From Streptomyces panaciradicis (GTDB lineage: Bacteria; Actinomycetota; Actinomycetes; Streptomycetales; Streptomycetaceae), in contig NZ_JAMGBF010000135.1 of the NCBI RefSeq assembly GCF_023516615.1, forward strand, positions 1 to 33,670: a DNA stretch of 33,670 bases, written 5' to 3'. Below the pieces are notes generated by a model. That model searched no databases and was not told the DNA's origin. It saw nothing but the letters and a program-made list of their open reading frames with translations. Each line of letters begins with the position of its first letter. Within the stretch, counting starts at the first letter, position 1. Of the stretch, positions 31,862 to 33,670 are shown in pieces. A program made the translations under genes and the position numbers.

Positions 31862-32854
31862 ATGCTGGAGACCTCGGCACGACTCCTGCGCCTGCTCTCG
31901 CTGCTGCAGGCGCACCGCGAATGGTCCGGCGCCGAGCTCGCCGACCGGCTCGGCGTCACCGCGCGCACCGTGCGCCGGGACGTGGACCGGCTGCGCGAGC
32001 TGGGCTACCCCGTCAACGCCAGCCCCGGCACCGGCGGCGGCTACCAGCTCGGTGCGGGCGCCGAGCTGCCGCCGCTGCTGCTGGACGACGACGAGGCGGT
32101 CGCCGTGGCCGTCGGCCTGCGCACGGCCGCCGGACAGGGCATCGAGGGCATCGGCGAGACGTCCGTACGGGCGCTCGCCAAGCTGGAGCAGGTGCTGCCG
32201 AACAGGCTCCGCCGCCGGGTGGGCGCCCTGAACGCCTTCACCGTGCCGATGTTCCGGGGCCCGCGGTCCGGCACCGTGGACCCGGCCGTCCTCACCGAGC
32301 TGGCCAATCTGTGCCGGGACTCGGAGCGCCTGCGCTTCGACTACAGCGACCACAACGGCTCCGCCTCCCGCCGCGCCGTCGAACCGCACCGCCTCGTCTG
32401 CAGCGAGCGGCGCTGGTATCTGGTCGCCTGGGACCTCGACCGCGACGCCTGGCGTACGTTCCGCGTCGACCGCGTCACCCCCAGGCCGCCGCACGGCCCG
32501 CGCTTCGCCCCGCGCACCCCGCCCGCCGAGGACCTCGCCGCGTACGTGTCGGCGGGCGTCTCCACGCGCGCGTACGCGGCGCGGGCCGTCGTACGGCTGC
32601 TGGTGCCCGTCGAGGAGGCCGCGGAGCGGATCTCGCCGACCGCAGGCCAGCTGGAGCCGGACGGTCCGGGCGCCTGTGTGCTGCGCACCGGCGCCGCGAA
32701 CCTCGACGTCATGGTGATCCACGTGATGATGACGGGCTTCGAGTTCGAGGTGCTGGAGCCCGCCGAGCTGACCGAGTCGATCAGGACCGCCCGGGACCGG
32801 CTGTCCCGCGCGCTCCTCCGAGCGGCGGCCCCGGGGCCGTCGGCGGGCGTGTGA
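31862..32854 (+). CDS. HTH/WYL-domain transcriptional regulator
   Basis: A 330-residue regulator. Residues 1-60 form a winged helix-turn-helix (RLLRLLSLLQAHREWSGAEL, then GVTARTVRRDVDRLRELGYP). The middle holds a WYL domain (VEPHRLVCSERRWYLVAWDL, WRTFRVDRVTPR), which in this family binds a ligand or nucleic acid. A WCX-type C-terminal extension follows (VVRLLVPVEEAAERISPTAG). It starts 15 bases after the binding-protein stop, so it is probably co-transcribed and may control the transporter genes on either strand. No operator was identified. Confidence 0.9.
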   Translation: MLETSARLLRLLSLLQAHREWSGAELADRLGVTARTVRRDVDRLRELGYPVNASPGTGGGYQLGAGAELPPLLLDDDEAVAVAVGLRTAAGQGIEGIGETSVRALAKLEQVLPNRLRRRVGALNAFTVPMFRGPRSGTVDPAVLTELANLCRDSERLRFDYSDHNGSASRRAVEPHRLVCSERRWYLVAWDLDRDAWRTFRVDRVTPRPPHGPRFAPRTPPAEDLAAYVSAGVSTRAYAARAVVRLLVPVEEAAERISPTAGQLEPDGPGACVLRTGAANLDVMVIHVMMTGFEFEVLEPAELTESIRTARDRLSRALLRAAAPGPSAGV

Positions 32855-33241
32855 GGCGGGGCCGGCATCCGGCCTGCGGGGGGCATGCCGCGGCCCGGGC
32901 CGGGCAGGAGGGCGTGCGGGGGTTCTGTGTCGGAACCGTGTATTTCCTCTGCGGTGCCGGCCCCCTGGGCCGGGCCCGGAATCGGGCGGGATTCGAATGC
33001 CGGGGAGGTCGGGAGCGCTTCTCGCGGTGCTTTACGCCGGGCTATTCGACAAGGGCCCGCGACACGCCGGAATTACGGTCGAATGCCTGCGCAAGGCGTA
33101 CGGGACCGCTCATACGTGTGACGCAGCGCGGTCGAAACGCGTGTCGTGATCCTGTGACAGAAGTGTGACCGCCGGGGGATCTGTGACTCCTGGGACCGGC
33201 CCGGCCTTCCCGGTTCCGGAGGCAGCGCCTACCGTTCCCGT
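32855..33241. other. Intergenic region between the WYL regulator and the I78 gene
   Basis: I see no supported gene in these 387 bases; the short frames here lack normal codon bias. A GGCCGG...CCGGCC-rich stretch just after 32854 could be a terminator (GGGCCGGCATCCGGCC at 32859-32876 region). Four TGTGAC hexamers lie at 33117, 33153, 33164 and 33182 in the same orientation, before the I78 gene. Confidence 0.5.
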
Positions 33242-33457
33242 ATGGCACCGATTCCCGCTCCGCAGGCGGAGCCCCAGGACAGTCCGGAGGCGTATGTCGG
33301 CCTCGACGCGGCGCAGGCCGAGCGGCGCGCGCGCGAGCGCGGCTGGACCACGGTGCGGTCCCTGCCGCCGGGGGCGATCATCACCATGGAGTACCGCGCC
33401 GGCCGGCTCAACTTCGAGGTGCGGGACGGCCTCGTGGTGCGGGCCTGGAAGGGCTGA
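33242..33457 (+). CDS. I78-family peptidase inhibitor-like protein
   Basis: A 71-residue protein with the family core AAQAERRARERGWTTVRSLP then PGAIITMEYRAGRLNFEVRD and the final VVRAWKG, as in the I78 inhibitor domain. There is no signal peptide, unlike secreted inhibitors of this family, so the product is probably cytoplasmic. No ribosome-binding site is near the ATG (GGAGG is 20 bases away), and a TACCGT box lies about seven bases upstream, so the mRNA may be leaderless. A strong terminator follows. Confidence 0.82.
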   Translation: MAPIPAPQAEPQDSPEAYVGLDAAQAERRARERGWTTVRSLPPGAIITMEYRAGRLNFEVRDGLVVRAWKG

Positions 33458-33467
33458 GACGACACGC

Positions 33468-33504
33468 GGGCCCCGGTTCCCGTCGGGAACCGGGGCCCTT
33501 CTTC
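33468..33504. terminator. Terminator after the I78 gene
   Basis: A perfect 14-bp stem GGGCCCCGGTTCCC (33468-33481) with its complement at 33485-33498, three-base loop, followed by TTCTTC. It lies 10 bases after the stop and could also serve a convergent gene. Confidence 0.85.
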
Positions 33505-33550
33505 GTGCGGGGGGTGGCTGTGCGTACCGACCCCCGCCGTCCTCGGCCGG

Positions 33551-33670
33551 TCAGCCGCCCAGCGGGCGGGCCGGTGCCGGCGTGCCGCGCGGGACGCGGT
33601 CGGAGTGCGGTGGCCGACGGCTGCCGGCCGGGGTGACCGGCGTGCGCTCCGAGCGGGCCGTGTGCGGGCC
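33551..33670 (-). CDS. Possible C-terminal end of a gene running off the window
   Basis: On the minus strand an open frame of 39 codons runs from the right edge to a TGA at 33551-33553, ending SDRVPRGTPAPARPLGG. The composition (Pro, Arg, Gly, Ala) is that of a disordered tail. The convergent terminator just beyond supports a real gene end, but there is too little to name it. Confidence 0.35.
   Translation of the reverse strand, partial: GPHTARSERTPVTPAGSRRPPHSDRVPRGTPAPARPLGG

Noticed and set aside
32885..33121. Small plus-strand frame after the WYL regulator
   Set aside because: No convincing start signal, unusual codon use, and no recognisable motif; more likely part of the regulatory intergenic region.

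Overview
The window looks like the core chromosome of a Streptomyces. Base composition is very GC-rich, third codon positions are almost always G or C, GTG starts are common, and genes are joined by ATGA/GTGA overlaps. The order GH15 glucanase - pyrG - Nudix - NB-ARC/TPR protein - ald - ParA - scpA - scpB - rluB - ... - aroH - tyrA - cmk - plsC - der matches what I remember of the S. coelicolor SCO1777-SCO1758 region (from memory, not searched). All calls come from reading the sequence and translations.

Layout. 1-765: start of a GH15 glucanase, divergent from pyrG (1229-2917), then an ADP-ribose pyrophosphatase-type Nudix gene, an AfsR-like NTPase/TPR protein and alanine dehydrogenase. 7506-12351: chromosome-organisation operon (ParA-like ATPase, small DNA-binding-like protein, ScpA, ScpB, then RluB-type pseudouridine synthase). 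12536-13408: DUF72 protein on the minus strand. 13491-16648: an accessory block with an NrtR-like Nudix regulator, an ADP-ribosylglycohydrolase and two RlaP-type nucleotidyltransferases, the last two convergent and overlapping. 16671-18354: minus-strand operon of a secreted protein, a b-type-cytochrome-like membrane protein and a Tat-exported Rieske lipoprotein. 18580-23216: aroH, tyrA, cmk, plsC, a 186-bp MITE-like element, and der. 23274-24507: two conserved proteins of unknown function. 24508-25668: long leader with a probable c-di-AMP riboswitch, then an Rpf-LysM cell-wall hydrolase.

25729-31846 is a branched-chain-amino-acid type (HAAT) ABC uptake system. The two permeases and one ATPase are fused into a 993-residue protein with a repeat-bearing linker; a separate LivF ATPase follows. 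A small membrane protein precedes the fusion, and the lipoprotein binding protein lies on the opposite strand, followed by a WYL regulator. The window closes with an I78-type inhibitor gene and a possible convergent gene running off the end.

The parts most worth follow-up are the NrtR/ADP-ribosylglycohydrolase/RlaP block as a candidate nucleotide or RNA-repair system, the LivH-LivM-LivG fusion with sequence signs of one degenerate and one competent ATP site, the 27-bp inverted-repeat element after plsC, and the rpf leader.
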